DNA from: Treponema sp.
GTDB lineage: Bacteria > Spirochaetota > Spirochaetia > Treponematales > Treponemataceae
NCBI GenBank assembly: GCA_024693715.1
Contig: JAILKS010000067.1
Span: 1 to 41,899 of the forward strand
Direction: 5' to 3'
DNA length: 41,899 bases
The notes under the pieces were generated by a model. That model saw only the letters and a list, made by a program, of their open reading frames with translations. It did not search any database and was not told where the DNA came from. Shown piece by piece: positions 33,581-41,548 of this stretch (the stretch's first letter is position 1; each line of letters begins with the position of its first letter). Made by a program: the position numbers and the translations under genes.

Positions 33581-35233
33581 TTATTCAAAATTAACAACCA
33601 TTTCCGTAATAAGTGGAACAAGCTGTTTTTTTCTTGAAACTACACCCTGCAGAAAATAAAGATTTTCTTCCTGTTTTGGGAAAGTAATGAGCGGTATGAA
33701 TTTTGAATTCCCGTAAACAAGCAGAATACTCGAAAGCGAAGTAATGTCTGTTACCATAAGACAAGAAAACAATCCTTTGCGGCTCTTACATTCAATTTCC
33801 AGCTCTTTAAGGAATTCTTCTTTTCGTGATACAACTTCTTTTGTACTTCCAACCTCTATCTGGCTTACAGTATAGACGATTTTTCCTTCCTGATATTCCT
33901 TCAAATCCTGTCTGATTAATTCACCCGCATCACGACCGGAAATATTGCTTCCGGCAATTAAGATTTCGTTTCCAAGTTCCTTTATATCAAGATCAGTGAT
34001 ATTCGAAAGATATTCTGCAATTTCGCGGTCAACAGAAGTTGTAGTTGCAGACTGCAAAATCAGCGTATCAGAAAGAATACCGCATAACAAAAGCGATGCA
34101 ATATCAACAGGGATTGGAATCTTATTTTCCTTGTAAAGCCCTGCAATCTGAGTTGAAGTAGAACCAACCGGTCTGTTTATAAAAGTAATCGGATTTTTTG
34201 TAGGAATTGCACCTATCCTGTGATGATCAATTACCTCAAGAATTTTATAATGCTCAACGCCTTCTACAGCCTGTGACAATTCATTATGGTCAACAAGGAC
34301 TACATCAATCATCGGCTCTTTAACTAAATCATGTTCAGAAACCATACCGATAACCTTATTTTCATCATCAACAACAGGAAGATATTTACAATGAGCATTT
34401 TTGAGAATATCCTTTATTTTTGCCACTGAATCATTAATATGCACGGTGTTAATATCCTTATCACCCATAACGCTTACACGCATTGAATAAGCAATAAGCA
34501 TTGAAGTCGGCGATGTAGAATAAGGACTTACAATTACACTAACTTTATTTTTCTGTGCAAGCTCACGAAGCTCTTTATTTATTACACAACCACTGGTAGT
34601 TATAAGAAGCTTTACCTTATGTTCAATACAGATTTTATGAATGTCTTCCCGATCTGATGCAATTACGACAATATCCTCATTTGCATGCGCTTCCAGACGT
34701 TTTTTAAAAGTAGCCGGTGATGAAGAACCGACATGAATTGAAGCTTTGAGCATCTTATCTGCATCATCACACATGATAATAGGCTGAGCGTTCAAGGTTT
34801 TTTGAATAAGATTGATGTTAGTTGTAAAAGTATGCTTTTTTTCCGGATTTAAAATTGAAAGAACACTTTTAGCAAAACCCGAGTAATGGAGAAGAGAAAG
34901 ATATTTTCCGTTTTTATCAACAATCGGCATTACACGATTCGTGCTTTTTTCCATTTGACCGATTGCATCCCACACAGAAACAGATTCTTCTACAGTTTCA
35001 ACATTATCCTGCATGAAATATTTTACTTTTGGAATTAAATCCGGAATATACTCAGGACGAGGTACATTAAATTTCTTGAAAATATAAGCAGTCTGAGGAT
35101 TAAGATGACCTGCCCTTGCAGCCTTATACTGTTCAAAACCAAGCAGATTTTTTAATCTTGCATATCCTACAGCAGAAACAACTGCATCTGTATCAGGATT
35201 TCTGTGTCCTATGATATAAACTGTTTTTTCCAT
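33581..35233 (-). CDS. ppaC: Family II Mn-dependent inorganic pyrophosphatase with CBS-DRTGG-CBS insert
   Basis: This 550-aa protein splits pyrophosphate to phosphate. The DHH-family active site is visible: GHRNPDTDAVVSA near 9-21, DHNELSQAV near 300, VIDHHR shortly after, and the C-terminal DHHA2 domain. Between the first and second active-site parts lie a CBS domain (about 70-125), a DRTGG domain and another CBS domain (KYLPVVDDENKVIGMVSEHD). Such enzymes are regulated by adenine nucleotides and diadenosine polyphosphates. The ATG touches the stop codon of the deacetylase gene, so it is the last gene of the PHP-galK operon. Confidence 0.93.
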   Translation of the reverse strand: MEKTVYIIGHRNPDTDAVVSAVGYARLKNLLGFEQYKAARAGHLNPQTAYIFKKFNVPRPEYIPDLIPKVKYFMQDNVETVEESVSVWDAIGQMEKSTNRVMPIVDKNGKYLSLLHYSGFAKSVLSILNPEKKHTFTTNINLIQKTLNAQPIIMCDDADKMLKASIHVGSSSPATFKKRLEAHANEDIVVIASDREDIHKICIEHKVKLLITTSGCVINKELRELAQKNKVSVIVSPYSTSPTSMLIAYSMRVSVMGDKDINTVHINDSVAKIKDILKNAHCKYLPVVDDENKVIGMVSEHDLVKEPMIDVVLVDHNELSQAVEGVEHYKILEVIDHHRIGAIPTKNPITFINRPVGSTSTQIAGLYKENKIPIPVDIASLLLCGILSDTLILQSATTTSVDREIAEYLSNITDLDIKELGNEILIAGSNISGRDAGELIRQDLKEYQEGKIVYTVSQIEVGSTKEVVSRKEEFLKELEIECKSRKGLFSCLMVTDITSLSSILLVYGNSKFIPLITFPKQEENLYFLQGVVSRKKQLVPLITEMVVNFE

Positions 35234-35893
35234 TTATTGTTCCGTCCAGATATTCTCTTCTTTATGATGATTGGCAATTGTCCACAGGGATTTTTCAAGA
35301 TGAGGATCTACACCGCATTTTTCAAAAAGGTCCGGAAGATTTACAAACTCATAGCCCTGTTCTTTTAAAACCGGAATTGCACGATCAACTGCTTCCAAGG
35401 TTGCCCCGTTTCCCTCAAGAACATGAAGTAAAAAAATAGTTCCATTGTCTGCAGCCTTCATAATATGTTCATAACGGAAATCTGCATCCTTATCAGGCTC
35501 CCAGTCAAAGCAACCTCGACCGCAGATAAAAGGAACAGAAATATTATCGTACATTGCCTGTGATAAATCTACGAAAGGTGGACGGAAAAACGAAGGACGT
35601 ACACCGGTAAGCTCAGTAATGACATCATCACATTTTTTATATTCTTCACGAATTTCTTCAGAAGTAAGCTTTGACATAAAAGGATGAGTCCAGGAATGAT
35701 TCTGTATATCGCAGCCCATCTTTACTGCACGCATAATCACCTTTTTGTTTTCTTCTGTGATTTTATTTCCAATCAGAAAAAAAGAACCCGGTACCTTGTA
35801 TTTTTCCATAATATCAAGCATATCATTCATTGTTGTATCGCCCGGAATAATATTCGGACCATCATCAAAACTAAGACAAAGATATTTACTCAT
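35234..35893 (-). CDS. Polysaccharide deacetylase (NodB-like), no signal peptide
   Basis: This 219-aa protein has the NodB motifs LSFDDGPN (motif 1, D11-D12 near the start), NHSWTHPFMSK (motif 2, the zinc histidines), and RPSFFRPPF (motif 3). Later YEFVNLPDLF and TIFLLHVLEG fit motifs 4-5. Family members deacetylate chitin, peptidoglycan or xylan, normally outside the cytoplasm; here no signal peptide or anchor is visible, so either the substrate is an intracellular sugar or export is non-classical. It overlaps galK by 4 bp (ATGA) and is immediately followed by the pyrophosphatase gene. Confidence 0.9.
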   Translation of the reverse strand: MSKYLCLSFDDGPNIIPGDTTMNDMLDIMEKYKVPGSFFLIGNKITEENKKVIMRAVKMGCDIQNHSWTHPFMSKLTSEEIREEYKKCDDVITELTGVRPSFFRPPFVDLSQAMYDNISVPFICGRGCFDWEPDKDADFRYEHIMKAADNGTIFLLHVLEGNGATLEAVDRAIPVLKEQGYEFVNLPDLFEKCGVDPHLEKSLWTIANHHKEENIWTEQ

Positions 35894-37071
35894 ACTTCTT
35901 TTACTCCTTCTCCGGTACCGCAGGCAAAAAACTCACCGCTGTAACCGATTTTTTCTGTATATTCAGACTGAACGTTTTTTATAAAATCATCAATATAATT
36001 TTTATGAACAAGAGCAATTGCACAACCGCCAAAGCCTGCCCCTGTCATTCGGGCACCAAGACATCCCTTTTGATGCAAAGCCGATTCTACAAGAACATCA
36101 AGCTCAATCCCGGTAACCTCGTAATCATTTTTAAGCGACTCGTGAGAAGCATACAAAAGTTTTCCAAGAATAACAAGGTCATTTGCTTTAAGAGCCTCTA
36201 CAGAACGCAAAACCCTGTCCATTTCGGTAACACAATGACGAACCCTTCTGTAAATCACAGCATCCTTTATGGAACTTCCCCACTGTTCAAAATCCTTAAG
36301 ACTCATTGAACAAAGCGACGGGATTTTATGTCCCGCAGACTGCAGAATCTGAAGCCCTTTTTCACACTGATTTCTGCGTTCATTATATTTTGAATCAGCA
36401 AGCTTACGCTGCTTTTTTGTATTCATCACGATAAAACGATAATCACCAAGAACAAGAGGAATATATTCATGTGTAACCGTGGAACAATCCAGAAGCTCTG
36501 CAGTATCGGCTCTGGCAGTTGCAATAATATACTGATCCATGATGCCGCAGTTTACGTTCATAAACTCGTGTTCACTTTGCTGACCCATAAGAGCAATCTC
36601 TTTACGAGAGATGTTAAAATCAAAAAGAACATTCACTGCCCATGCAAAGCCGCATTCCAAAGCAGAAGAAGAGCTTATACCGCCGGCGCTCGGGATATTA
36701 CTTGCAATAAGAACTTCAAATCCACATGGGAAAATACATCCACGTTTTTTCATGCATGAAAGAATACCGTTCAGAAAATTTGCATAATCGTTTGATTTTT
36801 CGTAAGTAAAAGCATCGCCGATATCGAAGGTATAAGTGCCGGGAAAAAACAAATCGTTGTAAATGATTTTTGTATCGTTACGTTTACGGATTGCAACATA
36901 AAGATAACGGTCAATAGCAGACGGAAAAACCTTTCCGCCATTATAATCAATATGTTCACCGATAATGTTGATACGGGCAGGTGAAGCAAAAATGCGGATT
37001 TCAGCACCATCACCATAGAAGTCAATAAACTTTTCTTTTAACACCTCAGCATTTACGGTAAACTTTTCCAT
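35890..37071 (-). CDS. galK: Galactokinase
   Basis: The preferred start is ATG 37071 (393 aa): AAGGA lies upstream, and this begins the conserved GHMP fold, whereas the frame opening at 37194 would overlap the PHP gene. Motifs are PARINIIGEHIDYNGG near 31-45, NIPSAGGISSSSALE (ATP phosphate loop) near 125-139, and MTGAGFGGCAIALV near 345-358. It phosphorylates galactose at C1, the first step of the Leloir pathway; galT and galE are not in the window. It lies 13 bp after the PHP gene and overlaps the deacetylase gene by 4 bp. Confidence 0.93.
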   Translation of the reverse strand: MEKFTVNAEVLKEKFIDFYGDGAEIRIFASPARINIIGEHIDYNGGKVFPSAIDRYLYVAIRKRNDTKIIYNDLFFPGTYTFDIGDAFTYEKSNDYANFLNGILSCMKKRGCIFPCGFEVLIASNIPSAGGISSSSALECGFAWAVNVLFDFNISRKEIALMGQQSEHEFMNVNCGIMDQYIIATARADTAELLDCSTVTHEYIPLVLGDYRFIVMNTKKQRKLADSKYNERRNQCEKGLQILQSAGHKIPSLCSMSLKDFEQWGSSIKDAVIYRRVRHCVTEMDRVLRSVEALKANDLVILGKLLYASHESLKNDYEVTGIELDVLVESALHQKGCLGARMTGAGFGGCAIALVHKNYIDDFIKNVQSEYTEKIGYSGEFFACGTGEGVKEV

Positions 37072-37084
37072 TGTTGCAAAATCC

Positions 37085-37810
37085 TTATCGCAAAATCCTT
37101 CCCTGTTTATTTTTGATACGCTGGGCATAATCAAAAACATCCTTAAGAGGAGAATCAAATTCCATACCGCCGATATTAAGCTTACCCGGCGCATCAGGAA
37201 TAAAATCTACCCAGTGGATATCGCTTCCGCTTGTAACAGGAAAATCATATTTAGCAGCATAAAATTCAGCAAGTTCATTTTCTACAGATTTGTTTCCGGC
37301 ATTGTAAATCTCAATCCCATGAATCTCCCTGGGATGAATGTGAATGGCACGGATATAATCACGCAGACGGAAAGGATGAGCCTGAATCATAAGACCACCT
37401 TCACGATTTACCGCTTCAAAAACCTCCCAGTGACGCATAGCCTCCATGTCAGGATGATCATAAAGCCAGTGCTTGTCCAGACCATAAATAAGATAATCAT
37501 CACCGTCAAAGGTCTGCTCAATGCCAAAAAATACCTTAAACTCACGGTCAGTGCCTGTAAGACCATTTTTCTCATTAAAAACACGAGCAGTTTCCAAAGC
37601 AGCCTCATAACCGCTGCAATACTGATCAATACGGTCAATCCAGTTTCCTTCTTTAGAAACACAAGTATTACCGCCAAAAAAATGATCAGTCACAAAAATG
37701 CCCGAATATCCAGCCTTAAAAAACGGCTCAATATATTCTTCACCGCCGGAACGCCCGCAGGCACTCCCCTGATTTGTATGTAAATGAGTTTCGTATTTAT
37801 AACCAGCCAT
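37085..37810 (-). CDS. PHP-domain phosphoesterase
   Basis: This 241-aa protein shows PHP metal motifs: YETHLHTNQGSAC near 6-18, GIFVTDHFFGG near 36-46, MIQAHPFR near 157-164, and TSGSDIHW near 210-217. PHP enzymes hydrolyse phosphoesters; histidinol-phosphatase-like and nucleotide substrates are known, and the substrate here is not predictable. It is the first gene of the galK operon. There is no ribosome site, and the -10 of a strong promoter ends 6 nt before the ATG. The HLHTN motif at residue 9 rules out a much later start. Confidence 0.88.
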   Translation of the reverse strand: MAGYKYETHLHTNQGSACGRSGGEEYIEPFFKAGYSGIFVTDHFFGGNTCVSKEGNWIDRIDQYCSGYEAALETARVFNEKNGLTGTDREFKVFFGIEQTFDGDDYLIYGLDKHWLYDHPDMEAMRHWEVFEAVNREGGLMIQAHPFRLRDYIRAIHIHPREIHGIEIYNAGNKSVENELAEFYAAKYDFPVTSGSDIHWVDFIPDAPGKLNIGGMEFDSPLKDVFDYAQRIKNKQGRILR

Positions 37811-37816
37811 ATGAAT

Positions 37817-37846
37817 ATTATAGTAGATTTAACAGAGTAATTTCAA
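37817..37846 (-). promoter_or_regulatory. Promoter of the PHP-galK operon, candidate leaderless start
   Basis: On the minus strand TTGAAA (37841-37846), an 18-bp spacer and perfect TATAAT (37817-37822) end 6 nt before the ATG at 37810. Transcription should start on or next to the start codon. Confidence 0.75.
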
Positions 37847-37867
37847 CTTTATTCCATTAACCGTTTT

Positions 37868-38923
37868 CTATTCCTTCAGTAAATCCATGAGTCCAATATT
37901 TATGAACAGATTGTCTTTGCCAACTTTTATGCATTTTAAGATTCCAATATCTTCCAGCTGGTGCAAATATCTTGAGGCAGCTTTGCGCTCTACCCCAAGT
38001 GAGTTGACGATGAACTCAACTTTGCAATATGGATTTTCAAAAAGAGTTTCTATCAATTCTTTTGAATAGATTTTTGGGGCTTCGGCTTTTACTTTTTCTG
38101 CGCAATCTTCCAAAAGTGTTTTTATACCTTTCACTTTCTGGATTGTATCGGCAGCAGTTTCTTCAATTCCTTTTAGAATAAAAATAATCCAATCTTCCCA
38201 TGCATCTTCTTTTCGCACATTGTGCAGGAGTTTATAGTACCTGATTTTATTTTTTATAATATATGAACTGAGATACAAAATTGGAACATCAAGATAATGC
38301 TTTAAAATCAAATAGAGGATATTTACAATACGACCTGTTCTTCCATTTCCGTCATAAAAAGGATGAATACTCTCAAACTGATAATGCAGAACAGCTAACT
38401 TTGAAAGGCTGTCATCAGCATTATTCAGATATTCAGTAAGATTCTTTAACAGTTCATCTATTTCTTCTTTTGTCTGAGGTGGAGTATAAACAACTTCATT
38501 TGTTGTGTCATTTACAAGCTTTGTTCCAGGCAAGGTTCGGATTCCGGCATCATTTTGAACAAGAACTTTTTGAATCTGAACAATGTCATTTATAGAAATA
38601 AAATCATGATCCTTAAGCTGATTAAAGCCTGTATACAAAGCTTCGCGGTAAAACATAACTTCTTTTGTAGCTGAATCAATTTTAGTTACAGTTTCTGATA
38701 CAGCCTTATAAAGATCATCTTTTGTTGTGATTATGTTTTCTATTTCCGAACTGTCTTTGGATTCCTGAAGTACAACAGCATTTATAAGAATAGATTGATT
38801 TGGAATAAGATTTGCACAGCCTTTTAATTCGGCAAGCATTTTTACAGCTTTGGTTTCGGCTTTGAGAATCTTAATTGTTTCCGTTTTTGAAGAATCAATC
38901 GGAAGCTTTTGTAATTCACTCAT
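37868..38923 (-). CDS. Fic-domain protein with N-terminal inhibitory motif and C-terminal winged helix
   Basis: The start is ATG 38923 (351 aa); the frame extends upstream to 39013 but that stretch is promoter/operator DNA. Near residues 58-63 SSEIEN matches the inhibitory helix motif (S/T)xxxE(G/N) that blocks ATP in the Fic site. The active-site loop HPFYDGNGRTGR is intact at about 187-198, so AMPylation activity is expected. The last 60 residues form a winged helix-turn-helix (VEFIVNSLGVERKAASRYL, then HQLEDIGILKCIKVGKDNLF). An array of palindromic half-sites covers the promoter, suggesting autoregulation. The target of AMPylation is unknown. Confidence 0.92.
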   Translation of the reverse strand: MSELQKLPIDSSKTETIKILKAETKAVKMLAELKGCANLIPNQSILINAVVLQESKDSSEIENIITTKDDLYKAVSETVTKIDSATKEVMFYREALYTGFNQLKDHDFISINDIVQIQKVLVQNDAGIRTLPGTKLVNDTTNEVVYTPPQTKEEIDELLKNLTEYLNNADDSLSKLAVLHYQFESIHPFYDGNGRTGRIVNILYLILKHYLDVPILYLSSYIIKNKIRYYKLLHNVRKEDAWEDWIIFILKGIEETAADTIQKVKGIKTLLEDCAEKVKAEAPKIYSKELIETLFENPYCKVEFIVNSLGVERKAASRYLHQLEDIGILKCIKVGKDNLFINIGLMDLLKE

Positions 38924-38929
38924 GTCCCA

Positions 38930-38958
38930 ATTATACACCACTTTGGTACATAAAACAA
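38930..38958 (-). promoter_or_regulatory. Fic promoter, embedded in operator repeats
   Basis: On the minus strand TTGTTT (38953-38958), a 17-bp spacer and TATAAT (38930-38935) end 6 nt before the ATG at 38923. The first GTAC half-site lies between -35 and -10, the second just upstream of -35. Confidence 0.7.
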
Positions 38959-39034
38959 GGAATATGTACCAATTTTTGCATTTTTGGTACATATAAGAAA
39001 AAACGTGTACCAAATTCCCTACTCATTGGTACAA
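38944..39034. repeat. Five alternating TTGGTACA half-sites (operator array)
   Basis: TTGGTACA, TGTACCAA, TTGGTACA, TGTACCAA, TTGGTACA alternate in orientation with GTAC cores at 38946, 38966, 38987, 39007 and 39029. Spacings are 20, 21, 20 and 22 bp, close to two helical turns. The first pair has 9-bp arms (TTGGTACAT / ATGTACCAA). This is the pattern of a cooperative repressor operator. Confidence 0.8.
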
Positions 39035-39065
39035 ATATCGTTACGTTTTAATTATACTTATTTTG

Positions 39066-39407
39066 TTAAAAATTCCCGCCGTTCCAGCCCCAGTTGGACG
39101 TGCCCCAGTAAGAAACATAAACCGCGTTCCCGGGAATGCCCAGTTCCTTCTGCAGAATCTCGCAGATCCGGGCCGTCATTTTGTCGCAGGCACCGCTGTC
39201 TATGCTGCCAAGAACTTTTACTTCTACATAAGCACCTTTTTCAAGCTTTTTTCCGCCAAAGTACAAATCCTGTCCGTCCACCAGATTAATCATCAAATAA
39301 GATTCCGGCTTTCCCATAATGCTTATAGCTTTCCCAAACTCCGCTTTTAAAACATCTCTTTTTTCTGCAGGCAACTGCATGGTTACCTTGGCTTCTATCA
39401 TTGGCAT
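39066..39407 (-). CDS. MIF-like tautomerase
   Basis: The start is ATG 39407 (113 aa), with AGGAG 7-8 nt upstream. Pro2 follows Met, as required for the catalytic N-terminal proline of the tautomerase superfamily. Length and blocks match macrophage migration inhibitory factor: MGKPESYLMINLVDGQDLYF near 31-50, GGKKL, ELGIPGNAVYVSYW near 89-102, and the end GWNGGNF. The CxxC of human MIF is absent. The 3' half of the gene is clearly more GC-rich than neighbouring genes, a possible sign of transfer. It follows a 39-aa membrane peptide gene with overlapping signals. Confidence 0.9.
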   Translation of the reverse strand: MPMIEAKVTMQLPAEKRDVLKAEFGKAISIMGKPESYLMINLVDGQDLYFGGKKLEKGAYVEVKVLGSIDSGACDKMTARICEILQKELGIPGNAVYVSYWGTSNWGWNGGNF

Positions 39408-39418
39408 GGTTGATTCTC

Positions 39419-39538
39419 CTATTTTTTTGTTTTTCCTGGTTTTATTATAGCACCTCGTCGACCAAAATGAAACTTCAAAAGCAAACTCCCAAAAATGCAC
39501 CACAACACAAAAGTCAAAGAAATAATCAATTCAAACAT
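39419..39538 (-). CDS. Small single-span membrane protein, 39 aa
   Basis: On the minus strand GGGAG (39545-39549) lies 6 nt before ATG 39538. The peptide begins MFELIISLTFVLWCIFGSLL, a membrane helix, and ends in a basic tail (FHFGRRGAIIKPGKTKK). The TAG stop overlaps the AGGAG ribosome site of the MIF-like gene, so the two are probably translated together. A candidate promoter lies at 39559-39587. No family is recognised. Confidence 0.6.
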   Translation of the reverse strand: MFELIISLTFVLWCIFGSLLLKFHFGRRGAIIKPGKTKK

Positions 39539-39558
39539 AGTTTTCTCCCATAATTTTC

Positions 39559-39587
39559 GTTATCTGGGATTAATGATACAACATCAA
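39559..39587 (-). promoter_or_regulatory. Candidate promoter of the small membrane protein and MIF-like gene
   Basis: On the minus strand TTGATG (39582-39587), a 17-bp spacer and GATAAC (39559-39564) lie about 20 bp before the ATG at 39538. The match is moderate. Confidence 0.4.
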
Positions 39588-39620
39588 AGTGCCAGGGAAT
39601 GGCATTGTAAAAATTTTGTG

Positions 39621-39651
39621 GAAAAAAAAATGAGGGGAAAGTCTTCCCCTC
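39621..39651 (-). terminator. Terminator of the nuclease remnants
   Basis: On the minus strand GAGGGGAA and TTCCCCTC form an 8-bp stem with a 4-nt loop (39632-39651), followed by a run of nine T. Confidence 0.85.
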
Positions 39652-39736
39652 GCTGCAACCCGCTTCGCGGTTTTCCGCTACCCCTTCGAGCGGGCAATGC
39701 CTTCTGTTCCAAGGCCCGCAACGCCCAAGTTCCTTT
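39652..39736. repeat. GC-rich structured element after the HNH gene
   Basis: This 85-bp stretch is far richer in GC than its surroundings. It contains CCGC-TTC-GCGG (39660-39670), CCGCT/AGCGG (39675-39693) and GCGGGC/GCCCGC (39690-39719), which can nest or compete. It sits exactly between the HNH stop codon and the terminator. It may be a dispersed repeat or a structured 3' end; no copy elsewhere in the window was found. Confidence 0.45.
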
Positions 39737-40728
39737 TTACATAACTACAAACCCACCGCTTTGTGCATATTTCCACATATCACTGATTAGATTTGGTTTA
39801 TATGTTTTAAACTGAGTAGTAACAAAAGGTGTATTAAGTTTTCTTAAATTATCATTACGATTTTGGATGAGTTTTACATATTCCATCCTTGGAATCTTAT
39901 TACTTTTACGAATATTGCAGGTTGGACAAGCCAAAACAAAATTCCATAATTTATCCTCTTTTACAAAACTCCATGGAATAAAATGATCAACATGAATCTC
40001 ATGTAACTTTTTCCCGCAATAAAAGCAATTACACTGCTCGAACTCTTCATAAAGAACCTGTCGGAAAACAGACAAATCATCACGCTGAGGAGTAGCGAGT
40101 TCAAGCTTATCCAAAAGTTTTACAACGACAGATTCATCGTTTATTTTCTCAAGAAACTTAGCCCAGGCATAATAGTTGAGCTTTTCAATTTCGATTTTAT
40201 ATTTAAGCATAAAATCAAAAGCATAAGGATTCAAAAAGATTCCATCGCCTTTCAAATCAAAGGCATAAAGACAATCCTGAAAATCCCGATGAAGAGCTCC
40301 AACTACATTCTTTCTGCAGTCATTACTAACTTGTTTTATGATCGAGTTTCGCTTTACTTCTGGAATTGAAGAAAAAGGTATATTTGCATATGACGGTTCT
40401 TCCTGAATTAATGCCATGAATATCTGTTCGATTTTAGAATACTCACTCTTTCCATCAGGCAGCATCTGTTTTAAATGATACTTTGTAACAAGATTCCAAT
40501 AGTTTTCTGCAAACTTCCCAAACAGGTTCTCGTAGCTTATAAAGAGACATTATCATCCCCTTCACTATTAAAAAGATTATCAAGAATCGATTTTATGAGA
40601 CCAAATTTATATGTTGTCCTCTTAGCCGAACTGTCGGAAAACACATAATTAAATAACATCCAAAAAGTATTTTCATCTATCGGCCCTTCCCGGAATGTCC
40701 CGGAAGATTGATTCCATCCTGCTGGCAT
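39737..40728 (-). pseudogene. HNH endonuclease split by a frameshift
   Basis: Two adjoining frames form one protein. Frame one (40537-40728) encodes 63 residues (FWMLFNYVFSDSSAKRTTYK, then FGLIKSILDNLFN). The second frame, continuing from about 40545 and carrying the ATG of a 242-aa ORF at 40465, encodes FISYENLFGKFAENYWNLV and then the HNH nuclease: CFYC at 147-150 of that ORF, VDHFIPW, CPTC at 180-183. The second frame is open across the junction only after two stops, and one extra base after AAT (near 40547) would join them. This is either inactivation, a sequencing error or, less likely, programmed -1 shifting. It lies 19 bp after the truncated DUF262-type gene. Confidence 0.7.
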
Positions 40729-40747
40729 ATTGTAACATTTACCTCAT

Positions 40748-41548
40748 TTACAACTTCTCATAATAGGTTCTAATCTTATTAGTAATCAATTTTCGACGTT
40801 CTGTCAAAAACTTTTCATAATCCTTAAATGTCCAGTTCTTAATCTCAATAGGAATACAGTTATCAGCAAGATTTTTTTTGATTGCTTCTTCTGATTTGAG
40901 ATTACCGATATCGTATTCCCCTGTTTTGCATTGTTCAAAGACTTTTGTAAAATATTTACAAGGTTCATCTTTGCCTACTGCGATGTTTGTTGGGGTATCA
41001 AGATATGTAAAGTTTGCAACCTGATTGTATTTTGCTTTGTCATTGATTCCATTATCAATCAGATATTGTTTTGGGAAGATATGATGAACATCTCCCATTG
41101 TTGTTATAAGATTTGAAAACTTTGAACCTTCGTTAAACAGTGAATCACTTCCTTTCCTGCAAGAAGCAGCCCAGAACACACAAAGATATGGACTGTTTAC
41201 AGAAGATGTTTCAAGGTTCTGTCCGAGTTCAACATTCCAGAAAGTATCAGATAAAGTTTTTTCGACTTCTTCAAGCCATGGCAAAAATCCTTTTTCTTTG
41301 ATTCGGCGTAAATCCAAATCCATTGCAGATTCAGGAGATGAAATATAACGCCCGGTCAAAGTGCTCATTACATACCAGCGCTGAACATAATTCTTTACTT
41401 TTGTTTTATCAATTGATGAATCTTTCAACAAGCGCAAATAAAGAGTATATGCAAAATCTAGCGTGATATCTGATGTAATTAATTTTTTAGAAATAAAGCC
41501 GGCATCTTTGATTGCAAGAACAAACTGTTTGAAGTTATATTCGTTCAT
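40748..41548 (-). pseudogene. C-terminal part of a GmrSD/DUF262-DUF1524-like protein
   Basis: The 266-aa frame carries the family's second half: a helical region (YVQRWYVMSTLTGRYISSPE near 54-73) and the DUF1524 HNH-type site GDVHHIFPKQYL at 152-163, with NFTYLDTPTNIAVGK after it. The DUF262 ParB-like N-terminal half is missing. Upstream, 12 more codons in frame still look coding (NLSNGVLDYM) before a TGA at about 41585-41587, so the gene is truncated rather than short by design. Complete relatives restrict modified DNA. Function is unlikely unless this half works alone. Confidence 0.65.

Noticed and set aside
37072..37194. N-terminal extension of galactokinase (longest frame to 37194)
   Set aside because: It overlaps the PHP gene and has no ribosome site; the GHMP fold starts just after ATG 37071.
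38924..39013. N-terminal extension of the Fic protein to 39013
   Set aside because: This stretch contains the TATAAT promoter and the operator repeats; the Cys/Tyr-rich translation does not look like a real N-terminus.
38944..39034. Short CRISPR-like or iteron array upstream of fic
   Set aside because: Units are 8-9 bp with alternating orientation and sit over a promoter; this fits an operator better than a CRISPR or replication origin.
39445..39450. TATAAT on the minus strand as the MIF promoter
   Set aside because: No -35 at the right distance, and it lies inside the better supported 39-aa ORF.
39408..39503. N-terminal extension of the MIF-like protein to 39503
   Set aside because: Tautomerases need Pro directly after Met; ATG 39407 gives MP and has AGGAG upstream. 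The extension overlaps the 39-aa ORF in another frame.
39590..39600. TGGCAC on the minus strand as another sigma-54 promoter
   Set aside because: No TTGC at the required 10-nt GG-GC spacing.
40537..40560. Programmed -1 frameshift in the HNH gene
   Set aside because: No X-XXY-YYZ slippery heptamer is visible near the junction; a base loss or read error is simpler.
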